The notes beneath the pieces are model-generated. The model worked only from the letters and a program-made list of their open reading frames with translations. It was not told the DNA's origin and made no database searches. A stretch of DNA of 64,000 nt, taken from positions 53,880,571-53,944,570 of the forward strand of contig CM073891.1 of NCBI GenBank assembly GCA_037176705.1, in the 5' to 3' direction. A program made the translations under genes and the position numbers. This stretch comes from Molossus alvarezi. Its lineage: Eukaryota; Chordata; Mammalia; Chiroptera; Molossidae. Within the stretch, counting starts at the first letter, position 1; each line of letters begins with the position of its first letter. Below, one piece after another: positions 46,740 to 58,476 of the stretch.

Positions 46740-46951
46740 AAAAAGAAGAACAAAGTAGGAGGAATCACAATACTGATATCAGGTTATACTACAAAGCCAT
46801 TGTAATCAAAACATACAACAGAGAACCCAGACATTGACCCAAGGCAAAAAGAAGAACAAAGTAGGAGGAATCACAATACTGATATCAGGTTGTACTACAA
46901 AGCCATTGTAATCAAAACATACAACAGAGAACCCAGACATTGACCCAAGGC
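46740..46951 (+). repeat. 106-bp tandem duplication in L1 ORF2
   Basis: 46740-46845 (AAAAAGAAGAACAAAGTAGG..GACCCAAGGC) is repeated at 46846-46951 with one difference (GGTTATACT versus GGTTGTACT). 106 is not a multiple of three. Confidence 0.95.
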
Positions 46952-48299
46952 ATTATGCTCAATTAATATTTGACAAAGGTGGTAAGAGCATACAATAGAG
47001 TCATGACAGCCTCTTCAATAAATGGTGTTGGAAAAATTGGACAGATACATGCAAAAAAAATGAAACTAGACCACCAACTTACACCATACACAACAATAAA
47101 ATCAAAATGGAAAAAAAAACAAAAAACTTAAATGTGACTCGTAAATCCATTAAAATCCTAGGAGAAAATATAGGCAACAAATTTTCAGATATCATGTGCA
47201 GCAAAATTTTCACTGATACAATGCCTAAGGCAAGAGAATCAAAGGAAAAAATTAATACACGAAACTACATCAAACTAAAAATCTTCTGCACAGGAAAAGA
47301 AACAAGCATCAAAATGGAAAAGGAACCCACTATATGGGAGAGCATAATTACTAATAATACATCAGATAAGAGGTTAATTTCCAAAATATATAGGGTACTC
47401 ATACAATTCAACAAAAGAATCCATTTAAAAAATGGGCTGAGGATCTAAATAGACATCCCTCCAAATAGGACATACAGATGGCCAAGAGACATATGAAAAA
47501 ATGCTCAGCATCAGTAATTGTCAGAGAGATGCAAATAAAAATGACCATGAGGTAGCACCTCACATTTATTAGAATGGCTGCCATCAACAAATCCTCAAAC
47601 AACAAGTGCTGGCAAGGGTGTGGAGAAAGGGGAATCTAGTACACTGCTGGTAGGAATGCAGACTGGTGCAGCCACTATGGAAAACAATATTGTGTTTCCT
47701 CAAAAAATTAAAAAATGGAACTGCCATTTAACCCAGTGATCCTACTTCTGGGAATATACCCTAAGAAGCCTGAAACACCAATCAGAAAGAATATACGCAC
47801 CCCTATATTCATAGCAGCACTGTTTACAATCGCTAAGATCTGGAAACAGCCCCAAGTGTCCATTGATGGATTAGTGACTAAAAAATCTGTGGTACATGTC
47901 TACAAGGTAACATGCAGGTATAAGAAAGAGAGTCTCTTATCATTTGAGACGCCATGGAGGGACCTGGAGAGTATCATGCTCAGCAAAATAATCCAATCAG
48001 AGAAATAAAAATACCACATGATCTCACGTATTTGTGGAATATAATGAACAAAATATCCTAATGAACAAAATAGACCCAGAGACATAGAAAGAATTAGGAT
48101 TCAGATTGACAAAATTTAGCAGAGGTAGATGGAGTGAGGGAAGAGATAAACCAAAGAACTTACATGCATATATGCATACAATGGACATAGACAACAATGT
48201 TGTGTGTGTGTGGGGGGGGGGCAGGAGGATGGTGTCTATGAGGGGAAAAAGGAGAAACGTATAAGAAAAATAAATTAATTAAAAATGTTTTCTGTTACA

Positions 48300-48430
48300 G
48301 TCACAACTTAATATCTATTTCCTTATCAACTTTAACATACACAATACAGTATTCTTAACTATAGTCACTATTACATTGTACACCTCATCTCCAGGATACT
48401 ACTTGCTGCTTGTATTCTACAGCATGGCAA
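48300..48430. repeat. Old L1M-type relic right of the L1
   Basis: CACAATACAGTATTCTTAACTATAGTCACTATTACATTGTACACC is an old L1M-like phrase. It probably belongs to the same ancient element into which the younger L1 inserted. Confidence 0.5.
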
Positions 48431-48494
48431 CTCTGTTATGAAATCCAGTGGCACAAATTAATAGCCAGTTTGTCACTAGTCACTGGGCTGTTCT

Positions 48495-48604
48495 AGGGTG
48501 ACAGACTGTTGTGATTTACCCAGGACAGAGGAGTTTTCCAGGACATGGAAATTTCAGTGGTAAAGTTAAGTCATTCCCAAGAAAAACAAGAAGGTTGGTC
48601 ACCT
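48495..48604. repeat. Small ancient DNA-transposon-like palindrome
   Basis: Ends AGGGTGACAGACTG and AAGGTTGGTCACCT are imperfect inverted repeats around about 80 bases. The interior resembles the old 'gggtgaccag..cccaggac' mammalian repeat. Family not assigned. Confidence 0.45.
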
Positions 48605-48619
48605 AAGTGTGTACTCCCT

Positions 48620-49724
48620 TGTCATCTCTAAATGTTAGAGAAGCCTGCACACATCGAAGTGGACATTGAACAAGATATAAGTAATCTGCTTGGTTGTTCA
48701 TTCATTTGGCAAATACAATTTGTAGTGCTTGCACTTCAGACAATATGGATGTTGAAAAAAAGAAGTAGAAGAAAAAAGAAAGCACATGACTTATGATAAA
48801 ATAATATAGAATAGGGAAAAGGTAATATGCTAACATAGAATTTCTAAAAAAAAGGAAAACATGGTAGAAAATTTTTTGAGGGCATGCAAATAACATGTAG
48901 GAATCTGGATTTATATGAAACATGATTAAGAGTCAGAAGAGGAAACAATGTATCAGAATACGACAACATGATTGGAAAAAAATAACTTAAGAAGGAACAA
49001 GTTGAGATTAAAAAGAGTAAATAAAAGATATTTCAAGAAGAGGAAAATAGCTTTAACAAGTTAAAAAGTAAAACATTATTGATAGCAGAAAAGAGTGGCA
49101 TCTACAGAATGGCAAATTAAATAAGTAAAAGGATAATAAGATTTTCCCAATTGTTGAATCAAAAAAATAATCAACTGTAAAAGATGAGAGAATATGACAG
49201 ACAGGGAAGAAAAATGACTGAAATCCAGTCCGAGATTCGTTGTCATTGTAGAGCAAAGAACAAGATATGGGAATACAAATAATAGTCAAAGCAATGTTTA
49301 TAGAAACTTAGTGCTGAGTTAAATGTACCTTAATATACACAGTGATGCACTTATTTGGTTCCCATTTTAAAAACATCACTTGTGAGCACCTTGGAAAATT
49401 ATTGAAATACAATTTTTAGTATAAAAATGTTTAAATACACAGAAAAGTTGCAAGTATAGTAAAATGAAACCTGTATACATCCTCTCTGGATTCCACACAG
49501 TAGCAATGATCACACTTAATACCAGAATTTTATTCATAGTTTCTTTAATAAAGGAAACAGACTCTGGTGAAATGACTAATCCTAGGATTAGGAAAGAAAT
49601 ATACAAAATGAGTTTAGAACCTGTCTTACTGTGCCAGAAAAGAAAGGAGTGACCACCCTCTGACTAGATAGGAGATCAACTCTCCAGTGCAGAAGAATCC
49701 TAAGTAATTTATGTTGATATTCTG
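48620..49724. other. Single-copy, purine-rich interval
   Basis: No gene recognised. CAGAAAAGTTGCAAGTATAGTAAAATGAAACCTGTATACATCC (49440-49482) is an old L1M-like phrase. Confidence 0.45.
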
Positions 49725-50297
49725 CCCTTAAGGGGAAAAGCATAACTTCCCCTTAGTAACTGTGCAGTGAAGGAACCTGGCAAGAATGTCTCAAATGAGA
49801 TAATCAAGGTTAAGATTAACTTTAAGTCATATTGATAGTAGGTACATTTGATATGATGTAATATGATGTGATATGATGGGAATGTCACCTTGCCTTTGTG
49901 TTCTTTCTCCCCAAAACCATTACATAAATACTAACCGAGGAACCTCCTACAAAATAACTGTCTAACAATTCTCAAAATTGTTAACATCATAAGACAATTA
50001 TGACAAATTTTCACAATCAAGAGGAGCCTAAGGTGATATGACTACTAAATTTAATGTGTTCTATTGGGTGGGTCATGAAACAGAATAAAGAAATTAGAGA
50101 TAAACTGAAGAAAGCTGATTGATTAAATAATGGACTTTTGTTAGTAAGAGCATATAATTTTTTGCTCTCTAATTGTGACAAAGGTTCCATACTAATGTAA
50201 AATGTTAAAAAAGGAAAACTGAGTGAATAGTACAAAGGAATCTGTACTGTGCATTAATTTTATAACCCTGAAACTATTTTAAATAAAAAGTTTTTTA
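49725..50297 (+). repeat. Ancient L1M-type 3' end
   Basis: Shares its signature with 24975-25305: CAAGAGGAGCCTAAGGTGATATGACTACTAAAT..ATGTAAAATGTTAAAAAAGGAAAACTGAGTGAATAG. It is preceded by GATATGATGTAATATGATGTGATATGATGGGAATGTCACCTTGCCTTTGTGTTCTTTCTCC. A young SINE has inserted in its A-rich end. Confidence 0.72.
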
Positions 50298-50312
50298 AAA
50301 ATAGTCTTTTTA

Positions 50313-50560
50313 GCCCTGGCCAGTTTGGCTCAGGGGTTAGAGCGTCTGCCTGCGGTCCGGAGAGGCCCAGGTTCAGTTCCCGCTAAGGGCATGTACCTCG
50401 GTTGCAGTTTGTCCCCAGCCCTGGTTGGTCGTGCGGGTGGCAGCCACTCGATGTGTCCCTTTTACGTCGATGTTTCCCTCTCTCTCTCTTCCTCTCTCTC
50501 CCTCCCACTCTGTCTGTACAAAAAAATGGAAAAATGTCCTCGGATGAGGATTAAAAAAAA
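50313..50560 (+). mobile_element. Ves-type SINE, young subfamily
   Basis: GCCCTGGCCAGTTTGGCTCAGGGG to GTCCTCGGATGAGGATT plus A-run. Perfect duplication AAAAATAGTCTTTTTA (50298-50312, 50561-50576). Confidence 0.95.
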
Positions 50561-50639
50561 AAAAATAGTCTTTTTAATATTTTGCTGAAATAATTGGTTA
50601 GCCATATACTAAAAATACAGATATTAAAACAAAAAAGTG

Positions 50640-51045
50640 AAATAAATTATAAAACAAAGTAAAAGATAAACACATGAATTTCCTAGAAGTAAACATAGGT
50701 GAAGATATGTATTACTTTCAATTAGGCAAAGATTTTCTAAATATGACACAAAATCATTGATCACATGCTTTAAAAAATTAATAATATAATCAAAATGAAA
50801 ACTTTTGTTGTTTGAAATGCACTCAATAAAGACAAAAAGGCAAGCCATTCATATTAACAATATATTTACAAAACATATACATGATAAAGGACATATATCC
50901 CAACTGTAATTTAATCTTAAGGTTATATAATAAGAAGACAAAACTACAGATTAAAATAAGGCAAATGGCTTGAACAGACACTTCAAAATTAGAAGATATT
51001 CACAGATAAATAAACAGATAAAAAATTTCAACATTATTCAATATT
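50640..51045 (+). repeat. Ancient L1M ORF2 fragment
   Basis: AGTAAACATAGGTGAAGAT..TTAGGCAAAGATTTTCTAAATATGACAC..CAAAACATATACATGATAAAGGACATATATCC..TTGAACAGACACTTC matches the C-terminal ORF2 DNA of an old L1M, read in the plus direction. It ends where the mini-L1 begins. Confidence 0.8.
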
Positions 51046-51885
51046 TATGTATTTATATATTTTAATTAATTTATTCATTTTTGTTACAGATGTTTCTCCT
51101 TTTTATCTCATAGACACCCTCCTTCCCATCCCCTGCCCCCAGCATTGTTGTCTATGTCCATTGGCTATGTATATATGCATATAAGTTATTTGGTTTATCT
51201 CTTCCCTTCCTCCCACCCCCTCAAGGTTTGTCAGTCTAAACCCTACTACTTTCTATGTCTCTGGATCTATTTTGTTCATCAGCTTCTTTTGTTCATTATA
51301 TTGCACAAATAAGTGAAATCATGTGGTATTTGTCTTTTTCTGATTGGCTTGTTTTTCTTAGCATAATACTCTCCAGGTCCCTCCATGTTATCTCAAAGGA
51401 TAAGAGATCTCTCTTTCTTACAGCTGCATAGTGCTCCATTGTGTATATGTACCACAGCTTTTTCACCCACTCATCTATTGATGAACACTCGGGCTGTTTC
51501 CAGATCTTAGCAATCGTAAATAGTGCTGCTATGAACATAGGGGTACATATTTTCTTTCTGATTGGATATATTCTTAGGATATATTCCCAGAAGTGGCAGC
51601 TCCATTTTTAATTTTTTTGGAAACACCATGTTGTTTTCCATAGTAGCTGCACCTGTCTGCATTCCCCCCAGCTGCTGTCTGTGGGCTCCCAACCCAACCT
51701 TCATGCCTCCGCAGTTCCTACCAGGCTCCATTTCACGTCCTCTTTCCATCCCTGGTTATATGGTTTCTCTCCAGCTGTTTTTCTGTTGGTTTTTTCCTGA
51801 TGATTTGTCTTTGTTTTAGTTGTAATTCCAGTTTGGTCCTAGAAGATGGTCTGTGTAGCTTCCATTCACTCACCACCATTTTTCA
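51046..51885 (-). mobile_element. Mini-L1: 5' UTR joined to 3' end
   Basis: On the minus strand the first ~215 bases (51885-51670) match the 5' end of the full-length L1 at 41921-42140 (CCAAACTGGAATTACAAC, AACAGAAAAACAGCTGGAGAGAAACCATATAA). Sequence then switches within a few bases to the ORF2 C-terminal/3' UTR part (51668-51060), the counterpart of 47650-48285. About 5.5 kb, including ORF1 and most of ORF2, is missing. The junction at 51669-51672 shows GCTG microhomology. The frame crossing it (51749-51507) is a by-product. Confidence 0.88.
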
Positions 51886-54800
51886 AGTCTCACCAATAGA
51901 TTTTTAAAGTAAGGCAACATTTTCCCCAACTATCACAAACTTTATATACACCACATGTCTCCTAATACCATGCAGGAGTGGTCTTTTTCCATGTCTAGAT
52001 CAACATCCTACTTCTTCCAGTCATTTAAAAATGTATATATACATTGAATCATTATGTTGTACATCTGAAACTGCTATGTTATATGTCAATTATATTTCAA
52101 TAAAAAATGATAAAATAAAAAATAAAAACAAATAATAAATAAATATAAAATAAGGAAAGATAAAACAAAATAAATAAAACAGTACATGTGATTATTTTGA
52201 GAATAAAATTAAAGAATTTTAGAACTTGATTAAAAAATGAACTATGAATTATTTCCTATGTTTTTAGTGAGCTGATGATTCAAACATATTTTTTGTATAA
52301 TCTATTGTAGTAGAATTAGTAAGGACTAGCAATATTTAAACTGAACAGTAACATATATCATTTTGCACACACATTATACATATAGTATTAATGCTTTCAC
52401 ACAAAAAAATTCCGGTTTCAAGATTTACATTCACACCATGATTACTGCATGATTATTCCCATTCTCTAGTGGACAGAATTTTTTTTTTGTTTCCTTTGTA
52501 TATACATACATATTGCATTTCCACTCTTTACTCTTTTTTTTGTTTTATTTTGTCCCTTTCCACTTTAATCTGAAATGCCTAAACATCTCTTTATCTTTAA
52601 CAATTATTCAGGCTAGGCATATAATCCAATGATCTAATCTATTATATTAGGACCACCAGGCCAAGGCTTCATAAAATAGAAGTCAAATGTATTGCAAAGT
52701 GCTCTCTAAATGTGAGGTTATAAATAATAAATAGAATCCATTTATAGCAGACAGTGAGTGAACCTTTTAAAAAGCCTTATATCATATGATATATGGTGAA
52801 GAAAAAAAAAGAATACATTGTTTCTACTCCATTCCATTACAAACCTACCTCATTTCATGTACTTCTAACAATATTTTTATTTAAAATAAATTTAAGGGTA
52901 TAATCACAACTCTATTAAAGCATATCTAGATATTCAAATGACTTGGTCGTCACAGTGGCCAAACAACCTAACAGAAACAAATTTTTGATTGAACTTCTGA
53001 CTTCACAGAGCCACAAAACTATAGTCATTCTGCTATGTCACTTAGTTACTTTGTCCCAGACAGGCACTGTCTGAAAATATTGAGTAGCATGAAACTCAAC
53101 TCTAGGGATAAAGCTCTGTGGGCCCTAAAATAAACCATTTTTATTTCCAAAAGAAGATAGAAATGAGCAATAATATTATAGATCCTAAAACTGAAAAAAA
53201 TGCCCACTGGTTCATTTTATTCCCTCTCTGTCCCCCAAGCTTTTACATGTGAAGCATAACTTCCCAAAGAATACTACTAAATGCTTTCTTCTGTGAAATG
53301 ATTCAGATGATGGCCTTTCCACAAATGCCTTCACTCGGACAGTAGGAAGCCCCAGTGCTAGTATATTTAACCCCTGACTTTTTCTGTGTGAGTGCATGCG
53401 TGTGTGGGGGTGTTTGTTTCTGTATCTCTAAAACCAGGTTAATTTAGTGGGGATAAGCAGGACCAACGATAATTTAGCACTCTCTGCACTTTGTCTACAA
53501 CTAAAGGGCTAGAGTTGTTATTTACCATGAGAGTTGGGTTTTATTACCATACCATAGTGTTTTCCACGTAGTGTTTTCCACATCACACCAGAACTTACAC
53601 TTAGAGAAAAATTCACTCTTAGAATTTCCCTTCCAAACACAAAGGTAGCATTATTTTATTTCTCTTACTTCATTGTATAACCATTCAAAATTGCCTTAAT
53701 TATCTTAAATATCAAAGACTTCTTTAACCATAAAATTACTTTGTAGAGTACCTTGCTAGAATGCCCAAAATTGCTTTAATTTTGCCTTGGACAACAGGAA
53801 AAAAAATTTTGTTGAAATTTGTTAGCTGGAAGGGTGCAAAATTTTGTGTTACCACCTATAAAACATGAACATAAATTGTAAAGTATGATTAGTCAATAAA
53901 CAGTGGGACCCTGGGGCATTAGGTCGAGGAACAAGTGGAAAGAGTTTTGAAAGACTGAGTATAAAAAAGAAAATCAAGGGTTGGAAAGAAATGGAAAACA
54001 CATTTTGCCTATGGCATACCTCCATGTTATACTGTGCCTTGCAAAAAGTCAAAGGTATTGACTAGGATGTTGATTTATATGCATACATATGCTTACTTGA
54101 CAATATTTGGATTTAGGGTATTAATAAATGATGATTAAAGAAAATCGTGGCCTCCATATGCGCCTAAGGGAAGGCTTGATAGGCTTTCCAATAATTACCA
54201 TGTTTGTTCTGATTACAGAAGGAAAGTTGAATTTTAAAGCAGAACACCAAAGTTTTAATTAAATATACAAGAGAAAGTTGATACGAGGGCATACAAGAGA
54301 AAATAACTGAAGCATATCCAATTTGATCAGAAGTCAAGAATTTCAGTAATAAGAAAACCTTATAATCATAAGATCTTGTTAATACCAACACACTTATCTT
54401 ATTCACATGGTAACTTTAACATTGAATTTTAATGAGAAGTATCCAAAACCGACATAGTCTAAATGCTATTTTCATAAGGCTATGAAATTGCACCCTGTTT
54501 TTGACACATATCCAGGATTTATATTACAAGTGTACAAACAATAGGTTGTTTTCAAAGCAAAAGGACAGGAAAATGGAAAAGAGAGGACAGTAATAGAATC
54601 CGGGGATCCAATGAATTAATTTTCTTCATATTGGTCTAGCTAACTATGTGACTATTAGTTTTCACAGTAGTCATTTCCATGTATATGTTTCCTTGATCTA
54701 AAAATAACTAAAACAGTTATGAAGACCTACATAATTTTAATAGCACAGTGGAAATTTTTTAAATTTTCAGATGAAAAGAGTAGACCACATTTATTAAGGC

Positions 54801-56070
54801 TCTTCATATTACTTCATGATAAATATCTTACAATGATTATATACTTTGAGAGAGACATGAATTACTAAATAATAAATGATACACCTAATAAACATAATAG
54901 CCCCCATTCATTCATTGGGTAAACATGAACTGCCTGCTTATTATGTTCCGTATAAGGCCACATGCAGACAAAAGTAAATGTCTTCTTCTTTCAAGGAGTT
55001 CTCCTAGGTTGTTGGTAATCAAATAAAGACTCTAAGAACTGCATTAGCACTAAGAACATCGGAAGAAAACTACATAAGGCTACCCACCCATACTGTGGCA
55101 GGGAATAACCTGTATCAGAAGCTTTCCAAGTACATAAAAACATAACCCATAACCCTTGATTCATAACACACTGTCATCATGGGCCTATATATAGCTTTTT
55201 AAAAGTAATTTTGTATCATATATGTGTGTACCTAAATGATATACTCTTTAATTTTGCTTGCATGTAACTTTTAATCCCATTTGTCTGTTTTTCTGAAATA
55301 ACAAACTCTTAAGAACCCACGATTTAACCCTAACCCAAGTCAAACTGGCATATGTGGTTGGTAGTTCACATTACCTATCCTTTCTATCTCTTCCTTTCTC
55401 CCATCCATCACAGAGACAACTGCTATTCTGAATTTTATTATTATTTCCAAGCATTTAACTTTTTTACATGTACACATGTACCTAAATAATATGGCATATT
55501 TTGTTGCTTATTTTAATTTATAAATTTTGAAATCTGAACAATGTTTCAAATGTTGAGGAGGTACTACCTGAATCATTATTGAGTACTCCCTGTCTAATCA
55601 GGACTGTTTAAAATGCTATGGAAAATTTTGTCTAGGATGTTAGGTGTAAGTTCATCATTTTCTACAAACTAGGATGAACATATCACTGTGCAAACGCAGA
55701 GTGAGGAAATGGTAGAAGAGAAAATGCCAATTCTTCAAAGAATTTTGATTTCTCTCAATGTTTTATAGTTTGTTCTTAAATCCATATTATTAATCTACTT
55801 ATCATCTAAAAGTTGTCACAGAATCACTGGTGAATTTTTAAAATATATATAAAGCTGTGAACCCTGTATGCAATCTCACATGGGGAGCAGACCTCAGCCT
55901 CTAGGATGCTAAAGAAGTATCCTAGATGAGACTGAATTGTGTCACGTGATCCCATTCCCAAAATCTGAGAGGAAAACAAAACAAAACAATAAAACAGCTG
56001 CTAAACTGAGCTAAGCTGGCTAGTTATTCTCAGCATATCTAAAATCTGAGTATCTACTACTATATGAAAG
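51886..56070. other. Mostly single-copy AT-rich interval
   Basis: No gene recognised. It holds a retroelement-like tail at 52035-52095 (TGTTGTACATCTGAAACTGC..TTCAATAAAA), an A-rich tract at 52095-52180, a TG-rich tract at 53386-53415 and L1M-like phrases at 55190-55560 (AACTGCTATTCTGAATTTTA..TACATGTACACATGTACCTAAATAATATGG). TTCATTCATTGGGTAAACATG..TTCTTTCAAGGAGTTC at 54905-55000 is an old mammal-wide repeat phrase. Several small frames (for example minus 53849-54052 and 54164-54406) have no domain. Confidence 0.45.
52095..52180. repeat. A-rich low-complexity tract
   Basis: Irregular AAATAAAAT units following the retroelement-like tail. Confidence 0.75.
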
Positions 56071-56084
56071 GTAGTATGTACAGT

Positions 56085-56275
56085 GGATACCAGAATGTTC
56101 TGTCTGAGTTCAGATTCTTGCTATAGAGCTTGGACAAATCACTGATCCTCTCTGTGCATGTTTTCTCATTTATTGAATTGCAATGATATCATGATATAGT
56201 CTTTATGAGTTTACATTGACCAATAAACTAATATAGGTAAAGCAGTACCTGATAAATAGTTATTGTTAATTAGAA
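56085..56275 (+). repeat. MIR relic
   Basis: GAGTTCAGATTCTTGC..GGACAAATCACTGATCCTCTCTGTGCATG..TTTCTCATTTATTGAATTGCAATGATATC..AGCAGTACCTGATAAATAGTTATTGTTAATTA follows MIR over almost its full length. Confidence 0.8.
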
Positions 56276-56635
56276 TTAGCTTCGCTCTTGTGAGAGTAGT
56301 ATGATTATTCATTGGCTAAACATTTTTCAGACATAAATTATTAGAGAAGTCACAGATGTAAATTTGATTTTTTACATACATATTTTTAATCATAGAGTAA
56401 CCAAGAAGGATATCAATTAATTAATATTCATAAAATCAGGAAGATCCAGTTTTATGAGGTCAATAGCTTATACAATTTGGGGGATTCCCTTTAAAAATAT
56501 AAAATTATAAATCTAAATTTCAGTATGACAATGAAGATTTATTTAGAATGGGAAGATAAATCAATTAAAATATCAAGAGCTGACATATATCAAAAACATT
56601 TAAAATTCCAGAAAAATAATGTACATGTGATTTAA

Positions 56636-56845
56636 AAAAATTTTTTTTGATTGATTTTAGAGAGAGAGGAAAGAAGAGGGAGAGAGAGAGAGAAAGATCA
56701 ATAAGAGAGCATAGATTGGCTGCCTCCTGCATGCCCTCCACTGGGGATTTGGCTCACAACCTCGGCATGTGCCCTGACCAGGAATCAAACTGTTAACCTC
56801 TTGGTGCATGGGCCGATGCTCAACCACTGGGCCACAGCATCTGGG
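56636..56845 (-). mobile_element. Ves-type SINE
   Basis: Minus-strand copy: TTTTGATTGATTTTAGAGAG at the tail side, CACTGGGCCACAGCATCTGGG at the head. Imperfect duplication AATAATGTACATGTGATTTAA versus TAATACACATGTGTTTTTA. Confidence 0.9.
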
Positions 56846-56864
56846 TAATACACATGTGTTTTTA

Positions 56865-57460
56865 ACTTAGTTATCTGCCTGACACAGTTTTATGATGCAT
56901 TTTGCCCTACAGTTTGGGGCTTAAAACTTTAGCTTTTCATATAATAATGCTTTTTAAAATAATTTCTATAGAGAAAGAGTTGTCTTCAACACAGCTAATA
57001 CAAAGAAACTTGCTTTATGATTGTTGTTGTTATTGTTGATTTCTAAGATTTTAGGGCACAGTTGAGTAACTGAAGAAAAAATTTTGTTTTCACCTGAGTA
57101 TGTCAATGGAAAAAAACTCTTACAAAGATCAACACTGGCTCCATACATTATCACCTTGCACCTTTCTCACTCCCTATACTCATCAAGACTTGTATGCAAT
57201 ATGACAGGTTGTTTATATCTCAATATGATTTTCGGCTTTGTGTCTCCATGCCACAATGTTGGACAAGTCTGCACAGCAGTTCTGGAAAACATTGGTACAA
57301 GGGAATGGTGAGCAGTGAATTAACTATGCACAGAAGTCATTGCCAAATCACAAAGTGATTGCTAAAAAAATATCCTACTAAACGCAAACAAAATGTATCC
57401 TATACTTTCTCTTAGGCAGATTACAGAAATGCCCATGGCTACTCCAAAATCACTTGATAT
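56865..57460. other. Single-copy interval
   Basis: No gene recognised. The frame 57084-57311 (75 codons) has no domain. An impure (TTG)n tract lies at 57020-57038. Confidence 0.4.
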
Positions 57461-57473
57461 AGAAGTTGGAGTG

Positions 57474-57729
57474 GCCCTGGCCAGTTTGGCTCAGCGGTTA
57501 GAGCATCGGCCTGCGGTCCGGAGGGACCCGGGTTCGGTTCCCGCTAAGGGCATGTACCTCGGTTGCAGTTTGTCCCTGGCCCTGGTTGGTTGTGCGGGTG
57601 GCGACCACTCGATGTGTCCCTTTCACGTCGATGTTTCTCTCTCTCTCTCTTCCTCTCTCTCCCTCCCGCTCTATCTGAACAAAAAATGGAAAAATGTCCT
57701 CGGGTGAGGATGATTAAAAAAAAAAAAAA
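57474..57729 (+). mobile_element. Ves-type SINE, young subfamily
   Basis: GCCCTGGCCAGTTTGGCTCAGCGG to GTCCTCGGGTGAGGATGATT plus A-run. Perfect 13-base duplication AGAAGTTGGAGTG (57461-57473, 57730-57742). It is among the least diverged copies in the window. Confidence 0.96.
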
Positions 57730-57742
57730 AGAAGTTGGAGTG

Positions 57743-58256
57743 AATAGACAACAATCTCAAGTGATTTTAGTAACTTACTTTGTTAAATTTTAGTAAAACT
57801 ATAAGGCCATATGAATGCATTGCTAGGCCTCTGCTAGGGTCCCAGGAGGAGCTCATCCAAATAAAGAGGTGTGAAGCTTAAACTCTGATTTTATGCAGGT
57901 AAAATATTTACAATAATAATTAAACATATTTTTAAAAATCTGTACTAAATTAGTACTGTTGCAAAAGATAATGTTAGTGGTAAACACAAGAAAAGTACAG
58001 GTTTCTTTATAGACTAACTAAATATATCTTTTAAAAAATTTCACTTGAAATTTTGGGGATAATATATTAAGTGCTTCACAAGAAATCTAAATGCTATTTA
58101 TTTTTTGCTCTGGAAAAACACATGTATATTCTGAGGTAGAATGATATATTTTCAAGGATACGTATGATAACTTTTATATAGGTCAAATGCTTGTTCTGGG
58201 TTGCTTTGGTCCACTCCCTCTAAACCTTAGGTTTACAATTTTTTTTCTCTTGAAAT
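57743..58256. other. Single-copy spacer
   Basis: Nothing recognised. Confidence 0.4.
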
Positions 58257-58265
58257 GAAACTTTA

Positions 58266-58467
58266 GCCCTGGCTGGTGTGGCTCAGCTGGTTGAGTGCTG
58301 TCCATACACCAAAAGGTCACAGGTTCAATGACCAGTCAGGGCATATGCCTGGGTTACAGACTTAATCTCCAGTATAGAGCATGTAGGAGGCAGCCAATCA
58401 ATATTTCTATCTCTCTGTTTCTCCCTTCCTTTCTCTCTCTCAAATCAATAAAATATTTTTTAAAAAG
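58266..58467 (+). mobile_element. Ves-type SINE, AATCAATAAA-tail subfamily
   Basis: GCCCTGGCTGGTGTGGCTCAG head, GGGTTACAGACTTAATCTCCAG body and AAATCAATAAAATATTTTT end. Short duplication GAAACTTTA / GAAACATTA. Confidence 0.92.
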
Positions 58468-58476
58468 GAAACATTA

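Larger units (their letters stand above)
43901..48044 (+). pseudogene. L1 ORF2 (endonuclease-reverse transcriptase), inactivated
   Basis: The family product is the L1 endonuclease/reverse transcriptase that nicks TTTT/AA targets and copies element RNA in place. Seen in order: endonuclease blocks INKYISIITLSINGLNAQIKR (43901-), KMKAITTDKEGHYIILKESIQQED..NLYTPNIGAP (44060-44260) and FFSSAHGPFSKIDHMLGNK (44460-44516). Next is the linker region with WGSIIK-type relics, interrupted by a SINE at 44916. The RT follows ([47 protein letters not shown], 45817-46089), with its catalytic FADD intact at 46306-46317. The C-terminus is at 47107-47448 and 47715-48008, ending near a stop at 48042. Frameshifts, stops, the SINE and two out-of-frame duplications (97 and 106 bp) rule out function. 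Confidence 0.9.
41921..48285 (+). mobile_element. Near-full-length L1
   Basis: Starts AAAAAAATGTTGGCAGAGTAAATG, an L1-type 5' end. A ~1 kb GC-richer 5' UTR (41930-42900) is followed by ORF1, ORF2, and a 3' UTR with G-run (48204-48230) and an A-rich tail. A probable short duplication TAAAAA..TGTT lies at both ends. It carries an internal SINE and two tandem duplications. An internal deletion removes part of the region after the RT core (near 46560-46640). Many stops and frameshifts show that it is long inactive. Confidence 0.93.
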
